A model generated the notes under the pieces. That model made no database searches. It was not told the origin of the DNA and saw only the letters and a program-made list of their open reading frames with translations. A stretch of DNA of 11,059 nucleotides. Origin: Microcaldota archaeon (GTDB lineage: Archaea > Micrarchaeota > Micrarchaeia > Burarchaeales > Fermentimicrarchaeaceae). Location of the stretch: positions 1 through 11,059 of the forward strand of contig JAPLWT010000051.1 of NCBI GenBank assembly GCA_026396455.1. The letters run 5' to 3'. Below, piece by piece: positions 1-6,509 of this stretch (positions are counted from its first letter, which is position 1; the number at the start of each line of letters is the position of its first letter). The translations under genes were made by a program, and so were the position numbers.

Positions 1-522
1 ATGATGAACCTTGTGACAGATGGGCTGCCTGCGCTTGCGCTTGGGGTCGACCCGACTTCTTTGAAAATAATGGAAAGACCTCCGCGAGATCCCAAGGAGG
101 ATATAGTAAAACCAATGCTCCCAACCATAGCGATGGTTGGGCTGCTCATCTCTATAGGAACGCTCATGGTTTTCGGAATTTACTACAACAGCACAGGGAA
201 CCTCAACCTCGCGATGACAGTTGCCTTCACCACCATTGTCATGTCTGAGTTGTTTATCGCATTCGCATGCAGGGATGAGAGGGCAACCCTGCTTGACGCC
301 GGGGCCTTCTCCAACCCTTCGCTCATACTGGCAACTGCCTCTTCAGTCATACTGCAGCTTGCGGTGATCTACCTGCCTCCCCTGCAGCCGTTTTTCAGAA
401 CAGTGCCGCTCTCCGTCAATGACTGGGTAATAATCCTCATCGTCTCAAGCACAGCATTCTTCGCAATGGAGATTGTTAAGATATTGCAGAGGAGAATTCA
501 TTCTTCACAATATGGGTCCTAG
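1..522 (+). CDS. P-type (calcium-type) cation-transporting ATPase, C-terminal part
   Basis: This is the last 173 residues of a membrane cation pump; the gene begins left of the window, and the ATG at base 1 is an internal methionine, not the start. The opening residues NLVTDGLPALALG are the membrane helix 6 signature of type II P-type ATPases, where the Asn, Thr and Asp help form the cation site in SERCA-type calcium pumps. The following IMERPPRDPKE is the usual loop after it. Four more hydrophobic stretches follow at about residues 44-64, 70-90, 106-128 and 140-157, fitting helices 7-10 of the cation ATPase C-terminal domain. The phosphorylation (DKTGT) and nucleotide-binding domains lie outside the window. 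The stop codon TAG directly touches the stop of the convergent phosphoglucose isomerase gene. Family membership is strong; calcium specificity is inferred from the helix 6 motif only. Confidence 0.93.
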   Translation: MMNLVTDGLPALALGVDPTSLKIMERPPRDPKEDIVKPMLPTIAMVGLLISIGTLMVFGIYYNSTGNLNLAMTVAFTTIVMSELFIAFACRDERATLLDAGAFSNPSLILATASSVILQLAVIYLPPLQPFFRTVPLSVNDWVIILIVSSTAFFAMEIVKILQRRIHSSQYGS

Positions 523-1227
523 TTACTTCATCCCCAGCAGCTTCTTCACTTCATCAGGAGTGTCAAAGAAAGATTGCAGAGTCATACCGCTGCTTGCATC
601 TGAGAGTTCCAGCTCAACATCCTTGAACCTCGGATTCTTGGGGTATTCATATTTGTTGTCTTTAAGGAACACGCTGTAGGGCATGCCCCTTCCTTTCACG
701 ACAGTGTAATCGTGCCCAGCCTCCTTTGGTACAAGCCCAGCGACAACCGCGCCATTCCGCCCGCAGTGGAGCCTGTGGATTGAGCTTGGCGAGATGAGCA
801 CCTCGTCTCCGTTTTCCATATGTGTCACTGTCACCTTCTGCCTGCTCTCCTCGTAGGATACAAGAAAAACTTCCCCCGCAAGAAGGGTGTAGACCTCGGA
901 GTATTCTTTTTCGTGCCTGTGTCCATAAGTGAAGAACAGCTCCCCGGAATCAGAGGGGGAGATGACCCCGTAGTTCAGAACGGTTATGTCGCAGTTTATG
1001 CCTGTCTTCTCGGACATCTCCTTAACTTTCGGGATAGTCTTCCAGAGGTTGAAGACTTCGTAAACAACAGCATCGCCCTTCTGCTTTAGAAGCTCTCGCG
1101 CATCCTTGAGGCTGAATACAACCTCATCTTCAATCAGCCTGCTCAGGCTCCTTCTCCAGCCGGATGCGTTCTCATAGTTGATAAGATAGTTCTTTCCCTG
1201 CTCCTTTACCTCCACACCCAGGTCCAT
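523..1227 (-). CDS. Cupin-type glucose-6-phosphate isomerase
   Basis: Interconverts glucose 6-phosphate and fructose 6-phosphate in the cytoplasm; this cupin family is the archaeal replacement for the classical isomerase. The 234-residue protein carries the metal-binding cupin motif GHRHEKEYSEVY (residues 102-113), giving ligands His103, His105 and Glu111, with the fourth ligand His151 in the later IHR motif. The stretches GDAVVYEV (51-58) and EAGHDY (169-174) match the Pyrococcus-type enzyme as I remember it. That enzyme is about 190 residues, so this one is longer, mainly by an insertion before the cupin motif and a C-terminal tail of about 30 residues. The ATG has no Shine-Dalgarno sequence, but a TATA-like box sits about 25 bp upstream, so a leaderless transcript is likely. 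It ends flush against the ATPase gene and starts 4 bases after the transporter stop. Confidence 0.9.
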   Translation of the reverse strand: MDLGVEVKEQGKNYLINYENASGWRRSLSRLIEDEVVFSLKDARELLKQKGDAVVYEVFNLWKTIPKVKEMSEKTGINCDITVLNYGVISPSDSGELFFTYGHRHEKEYSEVYTLLAGEVFLVSYEESRQKVTVTHMENGDEVLISPSSIHRLHCGRNGAVVAGLVPKEAGHDYTVVKGRGMPYSVFLKDNKYEYPKNPRFKDVELELSDASSGMTLQSFFDTPDEVKKLLGMK

Positions 1228-1231
1228 GAGA

Positions 1232-1717
1232 TTAGATTGAACTGTTTAAAATATAAAACTTCTCTACCTTGAATTCCTCATGAGACGAGAATGCCCCCAT
1301 TACAATTAAAATTGACCCCGTTACGACTTTTAGCATATCTCCGCTCATCGGGAGTTCGTGAAGGAGCAAAATTCCCAGGAAAACGGCAACAAGAGTGTTC
1401 ATGTTGTATATTGGCGCCAGTCTAGCTATATCCGCCTTCTCGGCATTCAGGGCAACCAGAGTGAGAATAAAACCGAATGCCCATATAAAGCCGGCAAGAA
1501 TCCCGAGTAGAATTGCGAGGTTGTTACTGGGAACTGCGTATGTTTTTTGAGTGAAGAAGTATCCGCCAAGTGCTATCGCTGTCCCTATGAGGAAGAGGAA
1601 GGCCGTGGAAGCTGAGCTTAAGCCGATATGGCTGGGGCTTGTTAGAACTTTGTTTATGATGCTATTGATTCCGAAACACAACGCAGCACCGAGTCCATAA
1701 ATCAGCCAACTCTCCAT
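1232..1717 (-). CDS. Half-size EamA/DMT-family transporter
   Basis: A 161-residue integral membrane protein that looks like one EamA repeat. Five hydrophobic segments can be seen at about residues 3-24, 31-54, 67-90, 101-121 and 125-143. The pattern of small residues in helix 1, an IWAFGFILTLVAL segment and a conserved-looking LAPIYNMNTLVAVFLGILLLHE segment are typical of drug/metabolite transporters. Full-length members have ten helices, so this one would have to work as a dimer. The substrate cannot be told. The ATG is supported by GAGGTGGT four bases upstream, and a TATA-like box (TTATATA) about 42 bp upstream leaves room for a short leader. The last residues, after the final helix, are encoded by the AT-rich DNA that serves as the isomerase promoter. 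Whether it is co-transcribed with the isomerase is not decided by the 4-base gap. Confidence 0.8.
   Translation of the reverse strand: MESWLIYGLGAALCFGINSIINKVLTSPSHIGLSSASTAFLFLIGTAIALGGYFFTQKTYAVPSNNLAILLGILAGFIWAFGFILTLVALNAEKADIARLAPIYNMNTLVAVFLGILLLHELPMSGDMLKVVTGSILIVMGAFSSHEEFKVEKFYILNSSI
1241..1259 (-). promoter_or_regulatory. TATA-like promoter of the phosphoglucose isomerase gene
   Basis: Read on the minus strand this is GTTTTATATTTTAAACAG-like DNA centred about 25 bp upstream of the isomerase ATG, the usual archaeal TATA-to-start distance. It predicts transcription starting at or next to the ATG. The box lies inside the last codons of the upstream transporter gene. Confidence 0.6.
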
Positions 1718-1752
1718 GAGACCACCTCAACTATTTCTTATTGGAGTTAACT

Positions 1753-1765
1753 GTGTATATAAGAT
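1753..1765 (-). promoter_or_regulatory. TATA-like promoter of the EamA transporter gene
   Basis: The minus strand reads TCTTATATACA about 42 bp before the ATG, in the 57-base gap after the ABC permease stop. With a start about 25 bp further on, the mRNA would have a leader of about 15 bases that contains the GAGGTGGT ribosome binding site. Confidence 0.5.
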
Positions 1766-1774
1766 TATTCTGTC

Positions 1775-2539
1775 TTACTCGATTATCCTCTTGAAGCTCC
1801 ACGATGCCAGCAGGAAGAGCAGCGCATCGAAAATGAGTATGGCGACAATATCAAGGGCCAGCTGCGAAGTGTCCCCAGTAATCAGCAGACCCCTTGTTGC
1901 ATCCACCATGTATGTCATTGGGTTTATGCTGGCAAATAGCTGAAGCAATGGCGGCATGGATTTTAGCGGGTAGAGAGCATTGCTCCCGAAGAACATGGGC
2001 AGTATTATGACCTGGCCAAGCCCCATGAACCTTTCCCTGGTTTTCAGTATTGATGCGATGAGGATGGAGAGGGCTGCGAACCCGCTGGATGCCACAAAGA
2101 CTATTACGAGTGCGAGGATAATGTAGAGAAAGTTCGGGAGAAGTCTCACGCCTATGAGTACTGCAAAAGGTATGATGAGCAGCGCCTGGAACAGCGCTCT
2201 TGTTCCTGCTGCCATAGACCTGCCGACAACAATGGCGAAGCCGGGTGAAGGTGATGAGACCAGCTTCTTTAGTATGCCGGACTCCCGCTCCCATATCATC
2301 ACAAGACCGAAGAATATGGCAACGGTAGTTGTTGACTGGACAAGAACCCCGGGCATTATGTAATCGGTATACGGGACTCCGCCGGTTGGTATGACCTTGA
2401 GGGACCCCATCACGGGCCCGAAGATGACCAGCCACAACATGGGCTGGACTGCCCTTAGGTAAAGCTCAGTCCTGTCGTGCATAATCCTTCTGATTTCCAG
2501 TTCAATCATTGAAAGCATGATTCGTATGTACTCCCTCAA
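1775..2539 (-). CDS. ABC-2 type exporter permease
   Basis: Membrane subunit of an ABC exporter, 254 residues, with six hydrophobic segments and the layout of the ABC2_membrane family. A short cytoplasmic N-terminus (EIRRIMHDRTELYLRA) precedes helix 1, the WERESGILKKLVSSP loop follows helix 2, and the NPMTYMVDATRGLL segment precedes the last helix. It forms a module with the ATPase encoded just upstream. The start is a TTG two bases after... the ATPase stop codon (one base separates stop and start). It is chosen because AAGGAGGGG lies 6-7 bases upstream; the nearby ATG overlapping the ATPase stop is out of frame. The first in-frame ATG is at residue 8 and has no such site. The exported substrate is unknown; relatives handle drugs, antibiotics, lipids or peptides. 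Confidence 0.9.
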   Translation of the reverse strand: MREYIRIMLSMIELEIRRIMHDRTELYLRAVQPMLWLVIFGPVMGSLKVIPTGGVPYTDYIMPGVLVQSTTTVAIFFGLVMIWERESGILKKLVSSPSPGFAIVVGRSMAAGTRALFQALLIIPFAVLIGVRLLPNFLYIILALVIVFVASSGFAALSILIASILKTRERFMGLGQVIILPMFFGSNALYPLKSMPPLLQLFASINPMTYMVDATRGLLITGDTSQLALDIVAILIFDALLFLLASWSFKRIIE

Positions 2540-2540
2540 C

Positions 2541-3539
2541 TCATCCCCTCCTTATCCTGTCCCGGAATTTCTTCACGTCAGCAAGTTGCACAGGAGCTTT
2601 CTTGGATTCCTTCGCTCCTGCATATTTCAGGAAGACATCGTCAATGGTGGGCTGGCGGGCTGAGATTTTTCTGACATGCACCTTGTTCGCTAGAAGGCAT
2701 TCTATGATTACGTCAAGCAATGCAGCGCTGTCCTTTGCTGATATCGTCACCTCATTCCCTTCTAGCTCAACCTTCTTCACGCCATTCAGCCTCTTCAAAT
2801 CAGCCAGGGCATGTTTGCTCGGCTCCGAGTCAGTCTCGATTTCTATGCGATCATAGCCTACCGAACGCTTCAGCTCATACGGTGAGGCGACCTTGATGAG
2901 CTTGCCATGGTTTATTATTCCAATCTCATCGGCATAGTTGTCAGCTTCGTCCATGTAGTGGGTGCTGAAGAACACGTCCATACCGCTTTCCCTGTTCAAT
3001 GCCTTCAGCTTTTCCCAGATTGTTTTCCTGGTGGCAGGGTCCAGCCCGATGGTTGGCTCGTCCAGGAATAGTATTTTTGGCTTGATCATTACGGCGCATG
3101 CCAGCTCCAGCTTCCTTATCATTCCTCCGGAGTATGTGCTCACCAGGTTATTTGCAACATCCGAAAGGTCCATCAGCTCCATCGAATCCTTTATGGAATC
3201 TTTTCTTGTTGCAGCAGGCAGCCCGTATATTTTTGAGTATATCAGGAGGTTCTCATATCCGCTGATATCTGTCCAGACGCTCATCTCCTGGGGCACATAG
3301 CTGATGAGCTTCCGCAGTTCTTCGCTTTGGCTCACCACATTCTTCCCAAGCACGAAAGCCTCTCCTGCTGTGGGCTCAAACTGGGTGGTTAGAATGCGCA
3401 GCAGTGTTGTTTTCCCAGCCCCGTTAGGCCCCAGGATGGCAAAGAGCTTGCCCTCCTCTACACCGAGGTTTATGTTATCGAGGGCGAGGAAATCTCCATA
3501 TTTTTTTGACAGCCTCCTGATACTAACAGCAGCTTCCAT
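2541..3539 (-). CDS. ABC exporter ATPase with C-terminal accessory domain
   Basis: Nucleotide-binding subunit that powers the permease encoded next to it. All ABC motifs are intact: Walker A GPNGAGKTT (37-45), Q-loop Gln84 in VPQE, signature YSGGM (136-140), Walker B ILFLDEP (156-162) and switch His194. After about residue 230 comes a further 100 residues resembling the DUF4162 accessory domain of DrrA-type exporter ATPases, ending in a basic tail. At 332 residues the length is normal for that subfamily. The ATG has no Shine-Dalgarno site, but a TTTTAAAT box about 31 bp upstream suggests a leaderless or nearly leaderless mRNA. The gene precedes the permease in one operon. It is paralogous to the ATPase at 8016-8981. 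Confidence 0.95.
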   Translation of the reverse strand: MEAAVSIRRLSKKYGDFLALDNINLGVEEGKLFAILGPNGAGKTTLLRILTTQFEPTAGEAFVLGKNVVSQSEELRKLISYVPQEMSVWTDISGYENLLIYSKIYGLPAATRKDSIKDSMELMDLSDVANNLVSTYSGGMIRKLELACAVMIKPKILFLDEPTIGLDPATRKTIWEKLKALNRESGMDVFFSTHYMDEADNYADEIGIINHGKLIKVASPYELKRSVGYDRIEIETDSEPSKHALADLKRLNGVKKVELEGNEVTISAKDSAALLDVIIECLLANKVHVRKISARQPTIDDVFLKYAGAKESKKAPVQLADVKKFRDRIRRG

Positions 3540-3563
3540 ATGTTGGCTATTAATGCAGCAGAA

Positions 3564-3576
3564 TCAATTTAAAACT
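3564..3576 (-). promoter_or_regulatory. TATA-like promoter of the leftward ABC operon
   Basis: The minus strand reads AGTTTTAAATTGA centred about 31 bp before the ATPase ATG, downstream of tRNA-Ile. The same short gap must also end the tRNA transcript; the minus strand after the tRNA is pyrimidine-rich (CTTCTATTTCTC). Confidence 0.45.
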
Positions 3577-3600
3577 AATGAAACGGCAGAGAAATAGAAG

Positions 3601-3675
3601 TGGGCCCGATGGGATTTGAACCCACGACCCCCCGGTTATCAGCCGAGTGCTCCGACCGGACTAAGCTACGGGCCC
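3601..3675 (-). tRNA. tRNA-Ile (anticodon GAU)
   Basis: A complete 75-base cloverleaf can be folded on the minus strand. The acceptor stem GGGCCCG pairs with CGGGCCC and is followed by discriminator A. The D-arm is GCTT...GAGC, the anticodon stem CTCGG/CCGGG encloses loop CTGATAA with anticodon GAT (3640-3638), the variable loop has five bases, and the T-arm is GTGGG TTCAAAT CCCAT. No intron is seen and the 3' CCA is not encoded, so it must be added by the CCA-adding enzyme. A TATA-like box lies about 28 bp upstream. Confidence 0.97.
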
Positions 3676-3696
3676 TTTTTTAGATATTTGTGAATC

Positions 3697-3710
3697 AATA
3701 TATTTAAATG
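3697..3710. promoter_or_regulatory. Shared divergent TATA-like promoter, tRNA-Ile and FBP aldolase/phosphatase
   Basis: The AT-rich core AATATATTTAAATG reads as a TATA box on both strands. Its centre is about 28 bp from the 5' end of the tRNA on the minus strand. On the plus strand it predicts a start near 3730, leaving a leader of about 13 bases that holds the GGTGGT site of the FBP gene. Both distances fit archaeal promoters, so one element may serve both directions, although two overlapping boxes cannot be excluded. Confidence 0.55.
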
Positions 3711-3742
3711 TCTTAAGTTACTATACCTACTTGGTGGTATCT

Positions 3743-4858
3743 ATGACAGGGAAAACTACTTTCAGTTTGATAAAGGCAGACATTGGGAGCTATGCAGGTC
3801 ACTCATTGGTGCATGAGGACACTCTCAAAGTAGCAGAGAGGAAACTGGAGAAGGCGCAGAAGGCAGGTCTTCTCATAGACTTCAGGGTGACGCACTGCGG
3901 TGATGACACTGAGCTGATAATGACCCACAAGCACGGAGTTGACAATCCGAAGGTGCACAAGCTTGCGTGGGATACATTTGTCGAATGCACAGCTCTTGCC
4001 AAGAAGATGCACCTCTACGGAGCAGGGCAGGACTTGCTCAAGGATGCTTTTTCAGGAAATGTGAAAGGCATGGGTCCGGGCAGCGCGGAGATGGAGTTCA
4101 CGGAGAGGAAGGCGGAGCCTGTACTTGCGTTCATGATGGACAAGACGGAGCCCGGGGCATTCAACCTCCCGATCTACAAGATTTTTGCAGACCCTTTCAA
4201 TACGCCTGGACTGGTGATAGACGCTTCAATTCATGGGGGGTTTGTGTTTGAGATATGGGATATAATAGAACACAAGAAAGTTATGATGAGCGCGCCCGAG
4301 GAGATGTATGATATTCTTGCACTGATTGGCGCGAAGGGCAGGTACGTGATAAAGAGGATATTCCCCAAACCGGGAGGGAAGCTGCCGAAAGACGAGCCGG
4401 TTGCGTGCATAAGCACTGACAAGCTATTCCAGATTGCCGGTGAATACGTGGGCAAGGATGACCCCTGCGGAATTGTGAGGGCGCAGTCAGGCCTTCCTGC
4501 AGTTGGAGAAGTCCTGGAAGGATTCAGCTTCCCGCATCTGGTCTCTGGCTGGATGAGAGGCTCCCACAATGGTCCCTTAATGCCTGTGGGAGTGAAGGAT
4601 GCCAAATGCACAAGGTTTGACGGTCCGCCAAGACTTATTGGGCTGGGCTTCCAGGTCGCGGATGGACAGCTCGTAGGGCCGAATGATATGTTTGATGACC
4701 CCGTATACGACTACAACAGGTGGAAGGCTGCAGAAATTGCGGACTACATGAGAAGGCATGGCCCGTTCGAGCCGCACAGGCTTCCGCTTGAGGACATGGA
4801 GTACACGACACTGCCGCATGTGCTGAAGAAGCTTGAGGGAAGGTTCGGCAAGCTCTGA
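3743..4858 (+). CDS. Fructose-1,6-bisphosphate aldolase/phosphatase
   Basis: Bifunctional gluconeogenic enzyme of archaea: it condenses dihydroxyacetone phosphate with glyceraldehyde 3-phosphate and then removes a phosphate to give fructose 6-phosphate. The 371 residues match the family along the whole length. Visible metal and substrate residues include Asp13 and His20 in KADIGSYAGH, Asp54-Asp55 in THCGDDTEL, Gln96 in YGAGQDLLKDAFSGN, and Asp133 in MMDKTEPGAFNLP. The aldolase residues are Tyr235 and the Schiff-base Lys238 in EYVGKDDP. The start is the ATG at 3743 rather than the TTG twelve bases earlier, because GGTGGT ends four bases before it and the TTG would lie upstream of that site. 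The product feeds the isomerase at 523-1227. The stop is two bases from the convergent archaeosortase stop. Confidence 0.97.
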   Translation: MTGKTTFSLIKADIGSYAGHSLVHEDTLKVAERKLEKAQKAGLLIDFRVTHCGDDTELIMTHKHGVDNPKVHKLAWDTFVECTALAKKMHLYGAGQDLLKDAFSGNVKGMGPGSAEMEFTERKAEPVLAFMMDKTEPGAFNLPIYKIFADPFNTPGLVIDASIHGGFVFEIWDIIEHKKVMMSAPEEMYDILALIGAKGRYVIKRIFPKPGGKLPKDEPVACISTDKLFQIAGEYVGKDDPCGIVRAQSGLPAVGEVLEGFSFPHLVSGWMRGSHNGPLMPVGVKDAKCTRFDGPPRLIGLGFQVADGQLVGPNDMFDDPVYDYNRWKAAEIADYMRRHGPFEPHRLPLEDMEYTTLPHVLKKLEGRFGKL

Positions 4859-4860
4859 AC

Positions 4861-5748
4861 TCATAGCGGAAATTTAAGGGAGAAATACCTGAAGGATAGC
4901 AGAGAGGCTACCAGGGTCAAATCGAAAATTATGTTCCCGCCTAGTGCATGGAATACCTGCAGAGCTGCGGAGACTCCCGAGTAATACCAGATGAGAAGCA
5001 CCAGAAGTATCCTGAGCGAATTGAGCACCCATCCGCCTGCAATCCATACCACGAGCCATAGCAACCTGTTTTTGGTATCGCCTGCTGCGACATATGCAAA
5101 TGGAATCAGGAAACAGAACAGCGCAATCATGGCGCTCAGCGGAACACACTCCGGGGCCACGTTAAGAGGCATCTTAGAGCCTGAGCTGAAGATGTTTCCA
5201 TCGCGCTCTATTGGGAAGTTCAGCACCCTGAAAGGAAGGCCGACAAAGTCAGTTGTCAAGTTTGTCAGGGTTTGCTGCGTTGATACAAGCGGTTGGAAAA
5301 GCGGAGCCCAGAGCAGGAAGAGGTAGAAAAGCATGAAGAGCATTTTTTTGAGGGTGGAGATGCTGAAGAACAGCAGGATGCTGCCTGCGACAAAGAATGG
5401 CAGGGAGAGCGTGTGCAGCATATAAAGGGGCCAATAATCCGCGGAGTAGAGAAGAGCTGCCGCAATTGCAAAGAGTGGGAGGGCGAACAAAAGCTTGTTG
5501 GGATCCCTATCAACCTGCAAGTCATTCCTGTAGAAGAATATGAGCATTATGACGAACATCGGCGGTATGACTGCCCTGTAGGAATATGCGTCAGCGTCAT
5601 CTATGTATAGCTTAAAGCCAGAAAAAGTTTGGTAATAGACCAGCAGAACGAAGAGTACCAGAAGCAGAATCGACAGCAGGGGGAATTTCCAGCTGCTACT
5701 TTTTTTTCTTTCCTGCGTTTTCTTTCTCACTGTTCTCTTATCTCTCAT
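4861..5748 (-). CDS. Archaeosortase/exosortase family transmembrane protein
   Basis: A 295-residue polytopic membrane protein of the exosortase/archaeosortase family, cysteine transpeptidases that cut a C-terminal sorting signal from secreted proteins and pass the protein on, often to a lipid. A basic N-terminus (RDKRTVRKKTQERKK) is followed by about eight hydrophobic segments. The three catalytic residues appear in the expected order: Cys201 in APECVPLSAM, Arg246 in NSLRI, and His267 in FHALGGNIIFDL. The residues after the Cys are VPLS rather than the more usual small glycine-containing SG/TG run, so it belongs to a less common subgroup that I cannot name. No protein in the window has a matching tripartite C-terminus. 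A TATATAAATT box 27 bp upstream suggests a leaderless mRNA; GGTGA is present but only three bases from the ATG. Confidence 0.85.
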   Translation of the reverse strand: MRDKRTVRKKTQERKKSSSWKFPLLSILLLVLFVLLVYYQTFSGFKLYIDDADAYSYRAVIPPMFVIMLIFFYRNDLQVDRDPNKLLFALPLFAIAAALLYSADYWPLYMLHTLSLPFFVAGSILLFFSISTLKKMLFMLFYLFLLWAPLFQPLVSTQQTLTNLTTDFVGLPFRVLNFPIERDGNIFSSGSKMPLNVAPECVPLSAMIALFCFLIPFAYVAAGDTKNRLLWLVVWIAGGWVLNSLRILLVLLIWYYSGVSAALQVFHALGGNIIFDLTLVASLLSFRYFSLKFPL

Positions 5749-5768
5749 CGTTCACCTATTTGCATGAG

Positions 5769-5781
5769 GGTATATAAATTA
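5769..5781 (-). promoter_or_regulatory. TATA-like promoter of the archaeosortase gene
   Basis: The minus strand reads AATTTATATACCC centred 27 bp before the archaeosortase ATG. It overlaps the stop codon of the small membrane protein gene upstream, so the archaeosortase can be made independently of it. Confidence 0.5.
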
Positions 5782-6042
5782 TTCGCACTTGTTCTTCCTT
5801 GAGATCTGCAGCAGCATGGCAACTGCTATGAGCAGCACCCCTATTACTAACAGGACCCAGCTGTAGCGCGATAGGAGTATCGAGAGCACTCCAAGGAAAG
5901 CGAAGAACAGCCCTATTGAGGGGTATGCCGCCATTATGCAGGGTATGCACATCAAGCTGAACATTGCGAACATTCCCGAGATAAGGCCTATGATGACTAA
6001 ACGAAGGTCGAATTTGTCCTGCTTGCCTTTCTTCTTTGCCAT
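5779..6042 (-). CDS. Small membrane protein with intramembrane CxxC, unknown function
   Basis: An 87-residue protein I do not recognise. A very basic N-terminus (AKKKGKQDK) leads into three hydrophobic segments at about 13-38, 41-58 and 60-80, then a short basic tail with Cys86. The first segment carries CIPC (Cys32, Cys35), followed by a Pro-containing turn AAYPS. A CxxC at a membrane edge can bind metal or carry out thiol exchange, but nothing else here proves either. Resemblance to small mercury transporters (MerF type) is only topological. The gene precedes the archaeosortase on the same strand with 30 bases between them, so a link is possible. The ATG lacks a Shine-Dalgarno site and sits about 28 bp from a TATA-like box, fitting a leaderless mRNA. 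Confidence 0.7.
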   Translation of the reverse strand: MAKKKGKQDKFDLRLVIIGLISGMFAMFSLMCIPCIMAAYPSIGLFFAFLGVLSILLSRYSWVLLVIGVLLIAVAMLLQISRKNKCE

Positions 6043-6062
6043 GGGTATAAGATTGTTTGAAG

Positions 6063-6081
6063 GTATATTAATATTTAAATG
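6063..6081. promoter_or_regulatory. Shared divergent TATA-like promoter, small membrane protein and ACT protein
   Basis: The sequence GTATATTAATATTTAAATG lies in the 74-base divergent gap and reads as a TATA box in both directions. To the left it is about 28-30 bp from the ATG at 6042 (leaderless). To the right it predicts a start near 6097, giving a leader of about 20 bases that holds GAGGGAT before the ATG at 6117. Confidence 0.5.
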
Positions 6082-6116
6082 CTGGAAGCGCCAGATAGTA
6101 GTTGAGGGATATCATT

Positions 6117-6509
6117 ATGAAGGAGATAACCATATTCGCAAAGGACAGGGTGGGCCTGCTGGCGGATATAACCGAGATGATTGGCAAGAGTGGCATAAAC
6201 ATAGAGTTTCTTTCGGGGGAGGCTGTTGCTGGCATTGCCGTTATTCACGTGACCTTCTCCGATGAGCTTGCCGCAGTTTCACTGCTTGAGAAGGCGGGCT
6301 TCACAGTGATAAGCTCGGAGATACTCGTGCTGAGAATCCCGAACAAGCCTGGCGAGATAGGGGAGATAAGCAGGATGCTGTCGAAAGAGGGGATAAGCAT
6401 ACAGAACATATACTTCATGGGCGAAAAGGAAAAGCACGGGTTCTTTGCAGTGAAGGTTGACAAGTACGAGTACGCCAAGGAGATTCTGAAAAAATATGTC
6501 CAAGCCTAA
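6117..6509 (+). CDS. Tandem ACT-domain protein, likely amino-acid sensor
   Basis: A 130-residue cytoplasmic protein made of two ACT domains and nothing else: residues 1-65 (ITIFAKDRVGLLADITEMIGKSGINIEFL) and 69-130 (VLRIPNKPGEIGEISRMLSKEGISIQNIYF). Both show the pattern of a first strand, a Gly at the ligand-binding turn (DRVGLL, NKPGEI), helix, and GI-I strand. ACT domains bind amino acids or similar small ligands and regulate enzymes or transcription. Stand-alone tandem ACT proteins are common in archaea but mostly without known targets. The ATG at 6117 is preferred over the TTG at 6102 because GAGGGAT lies seven bases before it. Its end overlaps the start of the KaiC-like gene by 14 bases, which suggests co-expression. 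The ligand is unknown. Confidence 0.88.
   Translation: MKEITIFAKDRVGLLADITEMIGKSGINIEFLSGEAVAGIAVIHVTFSDELAAVSLLEKAGFTVISSEILVLRIPNKPGEIGEISRMLSKEGISIQNIYFMGEKEKHGFFAVKVDKYEYAKEILKKYVQA

Noticed and set aside
3731..3742. TTG start for the FBP aldolase/phosphatase, adding four residues
   Set aside because: The GGTGGT site lies between it and the ATG at 3743, and the promoter spacing and family N-terminus fit the ATG.
4231..4611. Minus-strand open frame of 126 codons
   Set aside because: It is antisense to the well-conserved FBP aldolase/phosphatase and shows no protein-like features.
5779..5850. The helix plus basic tail of the small membrane protein as an archaeosortase sorting signal
   Set aside because: No signal peptide, no recognition motif before the helix, and the protein is all membrane.
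5779..6042. Mercury transporter (MerF/MerT type) for the small membrane protein
   Set aside because: Only size and a cysteine pair agree; the paired cysteines and flanking residues of the Mer family are not seen, and no other Mer gene is present.
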